From the NCBI GenBank assembly GCA_900320905.1, contig ONTZ01000016.1:1-64000 (forward strand): a stretch of 64,000 nt of DNA, in the 5' to 3' direction. The notes under the pieces are model-generated. The model had not been told where the DNA came from. It did not search any database and worked only from the letters and a program-made list of their open reading frames with translations. The stretch comes from an uncultured Prevotella sp. (lineage in GTDB: Bacteria > Bacteroidota > Bacteroidia > Bacteroidales > Bacteroidaceae). A program made the position numbers and the translations under genes. Each line of letters opens with the position of its first letter. Position 1 is the first letter of the stretch. Positions 16,480 through 25,389 of the stretch are shown here, one piece after another.

Positions 16480-18942
16480 TTATCTCAGTTCAGCATTGAG
16501 TTGTTTCTTGATGTTGGCAATGAGTTTCTGCATAATGGCATCAATCTGCTTGTCACCCATGGTTTTCTCTTCGTCTTGGAGAATGAAGTTCACTGCATAC
16601 GATTTCTTGCCGACAGGCAATTTGTCACCCTCGTAGACATCAAAGAGTTCCACCTTCTTCAGTAGTTTCTTCTCCGTCTGAAGGGCAATCTGCTCAATCT
16701 GTGCAAACTCTACGCTGTTGTCTACCAAGAGGGCGAGGTCACGGCTCACGGCCGGGAACTTAGGCACCTCAGTATAAACCACCTCGTTCTTCTTGACCAT
16801 CTTCATCAGTGCCGTCCAATTCAATTCTGCATAGAACACTGGATTGTCAAGTCCGAACTGCTTCAGGAGTTTCTTCGAGATGATACCCATTTCGTAGAGT
16901 TTCTTACCGCCACGATTTTCAACGGTCATACCTGACGAGAAGATATCATTCTCTGACTTCTTGAGAACAATCATACCCCGTTTCACTCCGATTCGACGGA
17001 GAATGTTGATAACACAGGATCGCAGTTCATAGAAACTTGAGTCCTCATCGGCATGAGCCCATGAACCCTCGACACGCTTACCCGTCACCCAGAGGCCACA
17101 GTGATACTGCTCCTTGTAGGCTTGCATCGGGTCATCGTCGTTCTGCTTCTCAGGATTGAAGGTGTATACATTTCCAAATTCGAAGAAACGCAGGTTCTGG
17201 CGCTTGCGGTTCACGTTATGCTGGATACTCTCCATACCACCGAAAAGCAATGTCTGGCGCATCACATTCAAGTCGGTAGAGAGTGGATTTAGAATCTTCA
17301 CGCAGTTCTCTGCAGGATAGGCATTACGACCTTCGTAGTAGGCTCCTTTTGTCAGGGAGTTGTTCAGGATCTCGTTGAAACCCTCGCCCACCAACTGCTC
17401 ACTGACCAGATTGGCCAGTTTGTGCTTGCGGTCTTCGTCACCCTTGATGACGAGTGATCCTTTCAACTGTGTCGGAATCTCCACATTATTATATCCATAG
17501 ATGCGCAAGATATCCTCCACCACGTCACAGGGACGCTGCACGTCCACACGATAGGCAGGAACCTCCAACGTCAATCCCTCTTCAGATTCATTGAGCACCT
17601 TCATTTCCAGACTCTCACAGATGGCCTTGATGGTCTCAACGGGAATGGTCTTACCCACGAGATTGTGCACATATTCATAACTCAGTTCCACCACTGGGTT
17701 CTTCATCGGCTCTGGATAAACATCGCACACCTCCATCGACACCTTACCGCCTGCTAATTCCTGACAGAGGATGGCAGCCTGTTTCAGGGCATAGATAGTA
17801 CCATTGGGATCGACACCACGTTCGAAACGGAACGAGGCATCCGTGCTCAGCCCATGACGGCGGGCACTCTTACGGATCCATGTGGGATGGAAGTAAGCAC
17901 TCTCAAGCACCACGTTCTTTGTGGTCTCGTAGGTACCACTACCCTTTCCACCAAACACACCTGCTATACACATCGGGTCTTCTGCATTGCAGATAGCCAG
18001 ATCGCGGTCGGAGAGTTTGTGTTCCTCACCGTCAAGCGTCTGGAAAGGTGTACCTTCTGGCATGGTCTTCACAACAATCTTGTGACCTTTCACCATGTCA
18101 GCATCAAACGTGTGCAGAGGCTGACCGTATGCCATCATCACATAGTTGGTGATATCCACTATATTATTAATAGGACGCAGGCCAACGGTAGTCAACCTAT
18201 TCTTCAACCAGTCTGGACTCTCCTTTACTTCGCAGTCGGTGACGCTCACACAGGCATAGCGTTTACATGCCTCCTGATTCTCGATAGTCACCTCGATGGG
18301 AAGGTCATGATTATCCACCTTAAATGCAGAGCAGTCAGGACGGTGCAACGAAGTCTCGTAGCCGTTCTGTTTCAGCCAGGCATAGAGATCACGTGCCACC
18401 CCCCAGTGACTCAGGGCGTCTGCACGGTTGGCTGTGATGTCCACCTCAATCAGCCAGTCGCTCTCTAGATGGTAGTACTCTGCTGCAGGCGTACCCACCA
18501 CAGCATCCTCAGGCAACACGATGATGCCAGAATGGTCGTTACCAACGCCTATCTCATCCTCAGCGCAGATCATACCACAGGACTCTACGCCACGCAACTT
18601 CGACTTCTTAATGACAAACTCCTTGTCGCCGTCATAGAGCACACAGCCCAAGTCGGCCACAATCACCTTCTGTCCGGCAGCCACATTGGGTGCACCACAC
18701 ACAATCTGAGAGGGCTCGTCCTTGCCCAAGTCTACCGTTGTCACATGCAGATGGTCGCTATCGGGATGAGCCTCGCAAGTGAGCACCTTACCCACATAGA
18801 GACCCTTCAGACCACCTTTAATACTCTGTACTTCTTCCAATGCGTCGACTTCGAGACCTGTTGACGTCAAGGCATCACACACCTGTTGGGCCGTCAGGTC
18901 GAAATCCACGTATTCCTTCAACCATTTGTAGGAAATATTCAT
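16480..18942 (-). CDS. pheT: Phenylalanyl-tRNA synthetase beta subunit
   Basis: 820 residues, normal for PheT. Domain order: start MNISYKWLKEYVDFDL, EMAP/OB-fold tRNA-binding domain (about 40-150, KVLTCEAHPDSDHLHV), B3/4 editing domain (DITANRADALSHWGVARD), B5 (EIPTQLKG), catalytic-like core and C-terminal ferredoxin-fold anticodon-binding domain (KFPAVSRDLALLVDNSVEF). With PheS (not in the window) it charges tRNA-Phe. First gene of a pheT-yebC transcript from the promoter at 18987-19018. Confidence 0.97.
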   Translation of the reverse strand: MNISYKWLKEYVDFDLTAQQVCDALTSTGLEVDALEEVQSIKGGLKGLYVGKVLTCEAHPDSDHLHVTTVDLGKDEPSQIVCGAPNVAAGQKVIVADLGCVLYDGDKEFVIKKSKLRGVESCGMICAEDEIGVGNDHSGIIVLPEDAVVGTPAAEYYHLESDWLIEVDITANRADALSHWGVARDLYAWLKQNGYETSLHRPDCSAFKVDNHDLPIEVTIENQEACKRYACVSVTDCEVKESPDWLKNRLTTVGLRPINNIVDITNYVMMAYGQPLHTFDADMVKGHKIVVKTMPEGTPFQTLDGEEHKLSDRDLAICNAEDPMCIAGVFGGKGSGTYETTKNVVLESAYFHPTWIRKSARRHGLSTDASFRFERGVDPNGTIYALKQAAILCQELAGGKVSMEVCDVYPEPMKNPVVELSYEYVHNLVGKTIPVETIKAICESLEMKVLNESEEGLTLEVPAYRVDVQRPCDVVEDILRIYGYNNVEIPTQLKGSLVIKGDEDRKHKLANLVSEQLVGEGFNEILNNSLTKGAYYEGRNAYPAENCVKILNPLSTDLNVMRQTLLFGGMESIQHNVNRKRQNLRFFEFGNVYTFNPEKQNDDDPMQAYKEQYHCGLWVTGKRVEGSWAHADEDSSFYELRSCVINILRRIGVKRGMIVLKKSENDIFSSGMTVENRGGKKLYEMGIISKKLLKQFGLDNPVFYAELNWTALMKMVKKNEVVYTEVPKFPAVSRDLALLVDNSVEFAQIEQIALQTEKKLLKKVELFDVYEGDKLPVGKKSYAVNFILQDEEKTMGDKQIDAIMQKLIANIKKQLNAELR

Positions 18943-18986
18943 TATACCGATTCTTTAGTAATTACTAACTTTGAAATTTCAGCGTG

Positions 18987-19018
18987 CAAAGGTACTAAAA
19001 AATCGGTACACTGACAAA
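18987..19018 (-). promoter_or_regulatory. pheT promoter
   Basis: On the minus strand TTTG (19018-19015) and TACCTTTG (18994-18987) are 20 bases apart, 45 bases above the pheT ATG. No T-box or phe leader peptide with a run of Phe codons was recognised. Confidence 0.65.
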
Positions 19019-19023
19019 TTTTT

Positions 19024-19051
19024 CCTGCGAAATCTGTGTAATCTGTGGCGA
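19024..19051. repeat. CCACAGATTACACAGATT repeat copy
   Basis: The minus-strand sequence contains GCCACAGATTACACAGATTT. Related copies lie at about 24068-24098 and 49735-49762. Here it sits between the end of the cytidylate-kinase-like gene and the pheT promoter. Confidence 0.55.
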
Positions 19052-19054
19052 AAA

Positions 19055-19675
19055 CTACTCGATACACTTCATTATGAAGTCTGCGGCCCCGTTTACTCCG
19101 AATGTCCGCACATCGAGCGAGATGTCATAATTGCGGGCGTCCGTCCAGTCTTTACCTGTAAAAGTCTTCGTGTAGAGTTCACGGCTGTAGTCATTATCCA
19201 CCACCATCGCAGCGGCATCCCGCAGATCCAAACCATACTTGTCTGCAATACGACGTTTCCTACAGTCCTCCGACGAATGGATGAAGATTTTCAGAGCATT
19301 AGGATGATTCTCAAAGATGTGGAATCCACAGCGACCCACGATGACACACGACTCCTCCTCCACAATCTGACGGATGGTCTCTGCCTGCGCCTCAAAGAGG
19401 TCGTGCGAGGTCTGATCGTGTTCCAGTCCGCTATACTCCGCCCGACTCATATAGTTACGATAGAAATCAGTGAAATCGTCACGCCACAAGGGATTACGGG
19501 CCTCGATCTTCTCCATGGCCTCCTCCACAATCCGGCTTTTCTTGGCCATCTCATTCAAGATCTGCTTGTCGAGCAACTTGACATTAAGGCGACGCGCCAA
19601 CTCTGCTCCAATCTCATGGCCGCCTGTTCCGAACTGGCGACTGATCGTTATAACGAATTGTTCTTCTCTGTTCAT
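19055..19675 (-). CDS. Cytidylate kinase-like protein
   Basis: 206 residues. The N-terminus VITISRQFGTGGHEIGAELARRL is the P-loop region of the cytidylate_kin2 family, where the usual GKS is replaced by a GGHE-type loop. A lid-like segment follows (FIHSSEDCRKRRIADKYGL). Substrate is unproven; these proteins are annotated as cytidylate kinase-like and differ from canonical Cmk. Single gene; a TATCTTTG element (19715-19708) lies 33 bases upstream. Confidence 0.88.
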   Translation of the reverse strand: MNREEQFVITISRQFGTGGHEIGAELARRLNVKLLDKQILNEMAKKSRIVEEAMEKIEARNPLWRDDFTDFYRNYMSRAEYSGLEHDQTSHDLFEAQAETIRQIVEEESCVIVGRCGFHIFENHPNALKIFIHSSEDCRKRRIADKYGLDLRDAAAMVVDNDYSRELYTKTFTGKDWTDARNYDISLDVRTFGVNGAADFIMKCIE

Positions 19676-19724
19676 AACGCAATGAATTTTTAGTTATTTT
19701 GATGCCACAAAGATACGAAAAAAC

Positions 19725-19758
19725 ATTGAACTATTGAACATTAAACTATGAACATTTT
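19725..19758. repeat. ATTGAAC/TATGAAC short repeat
   Basis: ACATTGAACTATTGAACATT and the adjoining bases form about four loose copies of an ATTGAAC-like heptamer, between the cytidylate-kinase-like gene and the FAD dehydrogenase gene. Low-complexity sequence of a kind common in this window; no function visible. Confidence 0.4.
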
Positions 19759-19775
19759 TCTGCTCTTGTATTTTT

Positions 19776-21356
19776 TTAACTATTCTGCGCCATATATTGT
19801 GCGCACATCTCAGCACAGCGTTCTCCATCAACACCTGCTGAGACGATTCCCCCAGCATAGCCGGCTCCCTCGCCACAAGGGAAAAGACCCTGAATACGAA
19901 TGTGTTGCAGCGTTTCACGATCTCTGACTATTCGCACCGGACTGCTGGTACGTGTCTCTACGGCAATCAGCACAGCCTCGTTGGTCAGGAAACCGTGTGC
20001 ATTCCGTCCGAAGGTCTTAAAGCCCTCTTGCAAACGGTGGGAGATCATCTTCGGTAACCAGAAATGCAGCGGACTTGAAATCAGACCTGGGGCATACGAC
20101 GACTTGGGCAGGTTATAACTCAACTTCCCGTTCACAAAGTCCGCCATCCGCTGGGCAGGTGCCGTCTGCCGCATATTCCCCTGCTGCCAGCACATCCGCT
20201 CAAGTTCTTCCTGAAACAGCATCACCCTCAACGAATCAGGAATGGGTTCCAAATTGTCAAATTGTGAAATCGACAAATCATCAAATGGCTGTACTTCCAC
20301 CACCATCCCCGAATTGCTCCATGACGTTCCTCGACTCGCAGGACTCATGCCGTTTACCACAATCTGCTCCTTATTCGTAGCCGCAGGAATCACGAAACCG
20401 CCAGGGCACATACAGAAGGAATACACACCCCGACCCTCCACCTGAGTCACCATCGCATACTCCGCAGCAGGCAGATACCTGCCTCTTCCTTGCTTCGAAT
20501 GGTACTGTATCTGGTCAATCAACTGAGAGGGATGTTCAAGTCGCACACCCACGGCAATACCCTTCGCCTCAATCTCAATCTTTGCTTCTGCCAGATATCT
20601 GTAAACGTCTCGTGCAGAGTGACCTGTGGCCAAAATTATCGGACCACGATATTCTTTGTCTGCAATACAACCAACGACCTTATCACCCTCCAAGATGAAC
20701 TGAGTCATCTTCGTCTGAAAATGTACTTCTCCACCACAATTAATAATGGTGTTACGCATAGCCTCGATCACTTTGGGTAATCTGTCTGTCCCAATATGTG
20801 GATGGGCATCAGCCAAGATTGCCGTCGAGGCTCCGTGCTGACAGAACACATTCAGGATCTTATCTGTATTACCGCGTTTCTTCGAACGAGTGTAGAGTTT
20901 GCCGTCAGAATAGGCACCTGCCCCACCCTCACCGAAACAATAATTACTCTCAGGATCCACCTTCTGCATCTTAGTGATGTTAGCCAGGTCTTTCTTGCGC
21001 TCATGCACGTTCTTACCCCTTTCTAATACGGTGGGCCTGTAACCAAGTTCTATCAGTCGCAGTGCAGCAAACAGTCCTCCTGGACCAGCACCAACGACGA
21101 TCACCTGAGGCTTTCCCTCCACATTCGGATAGTTCGTATACTGGTATTCATCATCATGAGGCTGTTCATTAATGTATACGCGCACTTTCAGATTGACGTA
21201 TATCTGTCGCTGACGGGCATCGATACTGCGCTTCAGAATGCGCACACCATAGATTGTCCTCACGTCAAAGCCATGCTCCTGAGCGAGATAGGCCTTCAAC
21301 CTATCCTCTTGCGCCGCTATCTCCGGCATCACCCGTATCTGATATTCGTTCGTCAT
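19776..21356 (-). CDS. FAD-dependent dehydrogenase, COG2509 type
   Basis: 526 residues from MTNEYQIRVMPEIAAQ at 21356; an earlier ATG at 21395 is upstream of the promoter. An N-terminal ferredoxin-like region (about 1-80) is followed by the dinucleotide-binding motif VVGAGPGGLFAALRLIELGYRP and the GGAGAYSDGKLYTR and CPGGFVIPA signatures of uncharacterised FAD dehydrogenases of this group. The C-terminus GLFPCGEGAGYAGGIVSAGVDG binds the flavin. Substrate unknown. An in-frame ISQFDNL-coding stretch at about 20252-20286 looks like an inserted TTTACAATTT-type repeat. Promoter at 21365-21396; the ATG is 8 bases below it. Confidence 0.9.
   Translation of the reverse strand: MTNEYQIRVMPEIAAQEDRLKAYLAQEHGFDVRTIYGVRILKRSIDARQRQIYVNLKVRVYINEQPHDDEYQYTNYPNVEGKPQVIVVGAGPGGLFAALRLIELGYRPTVLERGKNVHERKKDLANITKMQKVDPESNYCFGEGGAGAYSDGKLYTRSKKRGNTDKILNVFCQHGASTAILADAHPHIGTDRLPKVIEAMRNTIINCGGEVHFQTKMTQFILEGDKVVGCIADKEYRGPIILATGHSARDVYRYLAEAKIEIEAKGIAVGVRLEHPSQLIDQIQYHSKQGRGRYLPAAEYAMVTQVEGRGVYSFCMCPGGFVIPAATNKEQIVVNGMSPASRGTSWSNSGMVVEVQPFDDLSISQFDNLEPIPDSLRVMLFQEELERMCWQQGNMRQTAPAQRMADFVNGKLSYNLPKSSYAPGLISSPLHFWLPKMISHRLQEGFKTFGRNAHGFLTNEAVLIAVETRTSSPVRIVRDRETLQHIRIQGLFPCGEGAGYAGGIVSAGVDGERCAEMCAQYMAQNS
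20252..20286 (-). repeat. In-frame copy of the TTTGACAATTT-type repeat
   Basis: Within the COG2509-type gene the coding strand reads TTCACAATTTGACAATTTGG, the same low-complexity family that occupies intergenic spacers at 32024-32052 and 32626-32657. It encodes a short loop (ISQFDNLE) between conserved blocks. Confidence 0.5.
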
Positions 21357-21364
21357 ATTCTCTG

Positions 21365-21396
21365 CAAAGATAATAACTTTCTGGTAATTACACAAA
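21365..21396 (-). promoter_or_regulatory. Promoter of the COG2509-type gene
   Basis: Minus-strand TTTG (21396-21393) and TATCTTTG (21372-21365), spacing 20 bases; the start codon at 21356 is 8 bases downstream, giving a nearly leaderless transcript. Confidence 0.6.
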
Positions 21397-21529
21397 TATT
21401 TATATTAAAATACGCGAAAACAACCTCGATAACCTCGCACGACTACTGGATCAAATGAGAAACTGACCACTTTTTAGGGAAAAAGCAAAATAATTGATAG
21501 AAAATGATGGCGGAATAAAAAAAAGATAG

Positions 21530-21581
21530 TACCTTTGCAGCGCCAATGGAGGAAACCCCGCTTGTTGAGGGGTACCATTAG
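21530..21581 (+). promoter_or_regulatory. thr operon promoter element and structured leader
   Basis: TACCTTTG at 21530-21537 is followed by a two-part hairpin: AATGG (21545-21549) with CCATT (21575-21579), and ACCCC (21555-21559) with GGGGT (21569-21573). The hairpin coincides with a possible 11-codon reading frame, MEETPLVEGYH, at 21546-21581. There is no run of Thr codons and no T-tract, so classical attenuation is not demonstrated. Confidence 0.4.
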
Positions 21582-21603
21582 GCAAGATAAATTGCATAGG
21601 AAT

Positions 21604-24066
21604 ATGAAAGTAATGAAATTCGGCGGAACGTCCGTAGGTTCCGTAAAAAGCATTTTAAGCTTGAAAAACATTGTGGAGACAGAGGCTCGGACGCAACCTG
21701 TCATTGTAGTAGTAAGCGCACTCGACGGCATCACTGACAAACTGATTGCCACGTCGCAGATGGCCAAACAGGGCGACGAGCACTATCGCGAGGAATTCGA
21801 TGCGATGGTAAAGCGTCACCATCAGATGATAGACACCATCATCACTGACGACAAGAAGCGCGTAGACTTATTCAACAACGTGGATCAACTCTTCGACCAG
21901 TTGAAGAGCATCTACTATGGCGTGTACTTGATTCACGATCTGTCGAAGAAAACAGAAGACACCATCGTATCGTACGGCGAGCGCCTGAGTTCTAACATCG
22001 TGGCTGCCCTCGTGAAAAACGGTGTCCGTATGAATGCCCGTGACTTTATCCGCACGGAGAAAAAAATGGGCAAGCACGTAATTGATGCTGACTTGACCAC
22101 ACAGTTGGTAAAGGAGACCTTCAAGAATCTGAACGACAAGTGCATTTATGTGGTGCCAGGCTTCATTGCCAGAGACAGAGACTCGCACGAAACAACCAAT
22201 TTGGGTCGTGGAGGCTCTGACTATACGGCTTCTATCATTGCTGCCGTGCTGAATGCCGACGTGCTGGAGATATGGACGGATGTGGACGGTTTTATGACCG
22301 CCGACCCCAAGGTGATTAAGAGTGCCTATACCATCAATGAACTCTCATATGTGGAGGCGATGGAACTATGTAACTTCGGAGCGAAGGTGATTTACCCGCC
22401 GACCATCTATCCTGTCTGCATCAAGAATATACCTATTAAAGTAAAGAATACCTTTAATCCCGAACACCCGGGAACACTTATCAAGGAAACAATTGAGGAC
22501 GACAACAAACCCATCAAGGGCATCTCGAGTATCAAAGGTACCTCACTGATCACGGTGACGGGTCTCTCGATGGTAGGTGTGATTGGTGTGAACCGCCGTA
22601 TCTTCACCACACTGGCTAACAAGGGCATCTCGGTCTTCATGGTGTCACAGGCTTCATCAGAGAACTCCACCTCTATCGGTGTGCGTGACGAGGATGCGGA
22701 GGCTGCAGCAGAGGTACTGAACGCAGAGTTCGCCAAGGAGATTGAGACGGGTGCCATGTTCCCCATGCAGGTTGAGAGTGGTCTAGCCACCATCGCTATC
22801 GTGGGTGAGAACATGAAACAGACACCAGGTATCGCAGGTAAGTTGTTTGGAACACTGGGCCGTTCTGGTATCAGTGTGATTGCCTGTGCCCAGGGTGCCT
22901 CCGAGACAAACATCTCCTTCGTGGTGGATGGCCGTTTCCTGCGTAAGTCGCTGAATGTACTCCACGACTCGTTCTTCCTGTCGGAATACAAGGTGCTGAA
23001 TCTCTTTATCTGTGGCATCGGTACGGTGGGCGGTATGCTGCTCGAACAGATCCGTACTCAGCAGCAATTCTTGATGCAGTCTAGGCGTTTGAAACTGAAC
23101 GTGGTGGGTATCTCGGATGTGGACAACTTCGTATTGGATCGCGATGGCATTGACCTTGACAACTATGAGAAGATCCTGCGTGCAGGATTCCCTGCCAATA
23201 CGGAGCACATGCGCGATGAGATTGTGAAGATGAATATCTTCAATAGTGTCTTCGTCGACTGTACCGCCAGTCGGCAGATTGCCCAACTCTATCAAACGTT
23301 CTTAGAACATAATATCTCGGTAGTGGCCGCCAATAAGATTGCTGCTTCAAGCGACTACAACAGTTACCTGAGACTGCGCCAGACGGCACGCGACAAAGGT
23401 GTGTGGTTCCGCTACGAGACCAACGTAGGTGCAGGTCTGCCTATCATTGGTACCATCAACGACCTCTGCAACTCGGGAGACAAGATTCTGAAGATTGAGG
23501 CCATCCTGAGTGGCACGCTGAACTTCATCTTTAACGAGATTGCTGCTGACGTACCATTCTCAGAAACGGTTCGTCGTGCCAAGGAACAACGTTATTCTGA
23601 GCCCGACCCACGTATCGATCTCAGTGGTACGGATGTAATCCGTAAACTCGTGATTCTGACCCGTGAGGCTGGCTATAAAGTAGAACAGGACGATGTAGAA
23701 AAGCATCTCTTTGTGCCAGACAGTTACTTTGAAGGCTCGATAGACGACTTCTGGAAAAAGTTGCCTGAACTGGATGCCGACTTCGAGACCCGTCGTCAGA
23801 AGTTGGAGGCAGAGAACAAACGTTGGCGCTTCGTGGCTACGATGGAAGCCGACGAGAACGACCCGTCGTCATTCAAGACCAGCGTTGCCTTGAAAGAAGT
23901 ACCTTACGGCCATCCTTTCTACGGTCTCGAAGGTTCAAACAACATCGTATTGCTGACCACCGAGCGTTATAAGGAGTATCCGATGCTGATTCAGGGCTAC
24001 GGTGCAGGCGCTGCCGTTACCGCTGCCGGTGTATTTGCGAATATCATGTCAATTGCTAACATCTAA
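21604..24066 (+). CDS. thrA: Bifunctional aspartokinase / homoserine dehydrogenase
   Basis: 820 residues from MKVMKFGGTSVGS at 21604. The aspartokinase domain (about 1-290) includes FGGTSVGS and GRGGSDYTASI. Two ACT domains follow (about 310-460; MVGVIGVNRRIFTTLANKGI), the usual site of feedback inhibition. The homoserine dehydrogenase domain (about 465-820) has the Rossmann segment FICGIGTVGGMLLEQI and the NVGAGLPIIGTI and ILSGTLNFIFNE signatures. It catalyses the first and third steps of threonine synthesis from aspartate. First gene of thrA / apgM-type / thrC. Confidence 0.97.
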   Translation: MKVMKFGGTSVGSVKSILSLKNIVETEARTQPVIVVVSALDGITDKLIATSQMAKQGDEHYREEFDAMVKRHHQMIDTIITDDKKRVDLFNNVDQLFDQLKSIYYGVYLIHDLSKKTEDTIVSYGERLSSNIVAALVKNGVRMNARDFIRTEKKMGKHVIDADLTTQLVKETFKNLNDKCIYVVPGFIARDRDSHETTNLGRGGSDYTASIIAAVLNADVLEIWTDVDGFMTADPKVIKSAYTINELSYVEAMELCNFGAKVIYPPTIYPVCIKNIPIKVKNTFNPEHPGTLIKETIEDDNKPIKGISSIKGTSLITVTGLSMVGVIGVNRRIFTTLANKGISVFMVSQASSENSTSIGVRDEDAEAAAEVLNAEFAKEIETGAMFPMQVESGLATIAIVGENMKQTPGIAGKLFGTLGRSGISVIACAQGASETNISFVVDGRFLRKSLNVLHDSFFLSEYKVLNLFICGIGTVGGMLLEQIRTQQQFLMQSRRLKLNVVGISDVDNFVLDRDGIDLDNYEKILRAGFPANTEHMRDEIVKMNIFNSVFVDCTASRQIAQLYQTFLEHNISVVAANKIAASSDYNSYLRLRQTARDKGVWFRYETNVGAGLPIIGTINDLCNSGDKILKIEAILSGTLNFIFNEIAADVPFSETVRRAKEQRYSEPDPRIDLSGTDVIRKLVILTREAGYKVEQDDVEKHLFVPDSYFEGSIDDFWKKLPELDADFETRRQKLEAENKRWRFVATMEADENDPSSFKTSVALKEVPYGHPFYGLEGSNNIVLLTTERYKEYPMLIQGYGAGAAVTAAGVFANIMSIANI

Positions 24067-24067
24067 A

Positions 24068-24098
24068 GTCACAGGTTTCACAGATTAACACAGATTAT
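24068..24098. repeat. CACAGATT-type repeat between thrA and the homoserine kinase candidate
   Basis: CACAGGTTTCACAGATTAAC and following bases fill the spacer up to the next start codon. Same family as 19024-19051 and 49735-49762. Confidence 0.55.
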
Positions 24099-24099
24099 A

Positions 24100-25368
24100 A
24101 TGAAACATATTATAATATTAGGTGACGGTATGGCAGATCTTCCCGTTGAGCGACTCGGAGGGAAGACATTGCTGCAATATGCCCATAAGCCAGTGATGGA
24201 CTTGTTGGCTAAAGAAGGTCGCTGTGGCCGACTGATGACCGTGCCCGAAGGATTCCCTCCAGGCTCGGAGGTGGCCAATACATCCATCCTCGGCTACGAC
24301 CTCGCTCGTGTCTATGAGGGTCGTGGACCTCTTGAAGCCGCTAGCATCGGCTATGAGATGGGAAACGACGACTTGGCACTGCGCTGTAACATCATCACGG
24401 TGGAAAACGGACGGATAATCACCCATAACGGTGGGAACCTTGAAACCGCTGACGGTGATGTGCTAATAAAGTATCTAAACGAAAAACTTGCCAAACCCAT
24501 CAACGATCAGGCGGGTTTCGAACGTGTCAAGTTCATCACAGGCATCCAGTACCGACACCTGCTCATCATCAAAGGTGGCAACAAGCATATCGTCTGTGCC
24601 CCACCCCATGATCATCCCAATCAGGAATGGCTACCCCTGCTGGTAAAGGCCGAATCGACAAACACCTTCCAGCCCACTGCTTCTATACGGTTATCGTCTG
24701 AGGAAACTGCAAAACTGCTTAACGAACTCATCCTCAAATCGCAGGAACTCCTTGCTGCCCATCCCTTCAATATAGAACGTGCCAAGCGTGGTGAGCGACA
24801 GGCCAATAGTATCTGGCCCTGGAGCGGTGGTTATCGTCCCTCGATGGAGACGCTGATGCAGCGCTATCCGCAGATAAAGACAGGTGTGGTAATTTCTGCC
24901 GTCGACCTCATCCGAGGTATCGGTCATTATGCCGGTTTGGGAATCAAACATGTGAAGGGTGCCACCGGTCTTGCCAATACCAACTACGAAGGAAAGGCTG
25001 AGGCTGCCATCGAGGCGCTGCGTCACAATGACTTCGTGTTCGTCCATGTGGAGGCGAGCGACGAGGCTGGTCATGACGGCGACCTTGAACTGAAACTCAA
25101 AACCATTGAGTATCTGGATCAGCGGCTCATCGCGCCTATATATAAAGAGGTATGCACGTGGAAGGAACCCGTCTGCATCGCTGTGCTCCCAGACCATCTG
25201 ACACCAGTAGAACAGCGCATCCACGTAGGACAAGCAGTACCATTCCTTATCTGGCATCGTGGCATCAAGCCCGACGATGTACAACAGTACGATGAGGTGT
25301 CGTGTGTCAGCGGCTCCTATGGCCTTCTCATTCACGACCAATTCATGCAGGCCTTCATGAAATATTAA
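24100..25368 (+). CDS. Cofactor-independent phosphoglycerate mutase-like protein, probable homoserine kinase
   Basis: 422 residues of the ApgM branch of the alkaline phosphatase superfamily. Metal-site motifs are LGDGMADLP at the N-terminus, HVEASDEAGHDGD and LPDHLTPVEQR; NTSILGYDLARVYEGRGPLEA is family-typical. Proteins of this group placed between thrA and thrC, where no GHMP-type thrB is present, are proposed to phosphorylate homoserine. That context is exactly met here, and no other homoserine kinase is visible, so I favour that role over glycolytic mutase. The 33-base gap after thrA is mostly a CACAGATT-type repeat. Confidence 0.9.
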   Translation: MKHIIILGDGMADLPVERLGGKTLLQYAHKPVMDLLAKEGRCGRLMTVPEGFPPGSEVANTSILGYDLARVYEGRGPLEAASIGYEMGNDDLALRCNIITVENGRIITHNGGNLETADGDVLIKYLNEKLAKPINDQAGFERVKFITGIQYRHLLIIKGGNKHIVCAPPHDHPNQEWLPLLVKAESTNTFQPTASIRLSSEETAKLLNELILKSQELLAAHPFNIERAKRGERQANSIWPWSGGYRPSMETLMQRYPQIKTGVVISAVDLIRGIGHYAGLGIKHVKGATGLANTNYEGKAEAAIEALRHNDFVFVHVEASDEAGHDGDLELKLKTIEYLDQRLIAPIYKEVCTWKEPVCIAVLPDHLTPVEQRIHVGQAVPFLIWHRGIKPDDVQQYDEVSCVSGSYGLLIHDQFMQAFMKY

Positions 25369-25389
25369 CTCCCTATTAAGCCCACCAAT

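Noticed and set aside
21396..21529. Search for a riboswitch or tRNA-like structure before the thr promoter
   Set aside because: Only AT-rich sequence without convincing stems was seen.
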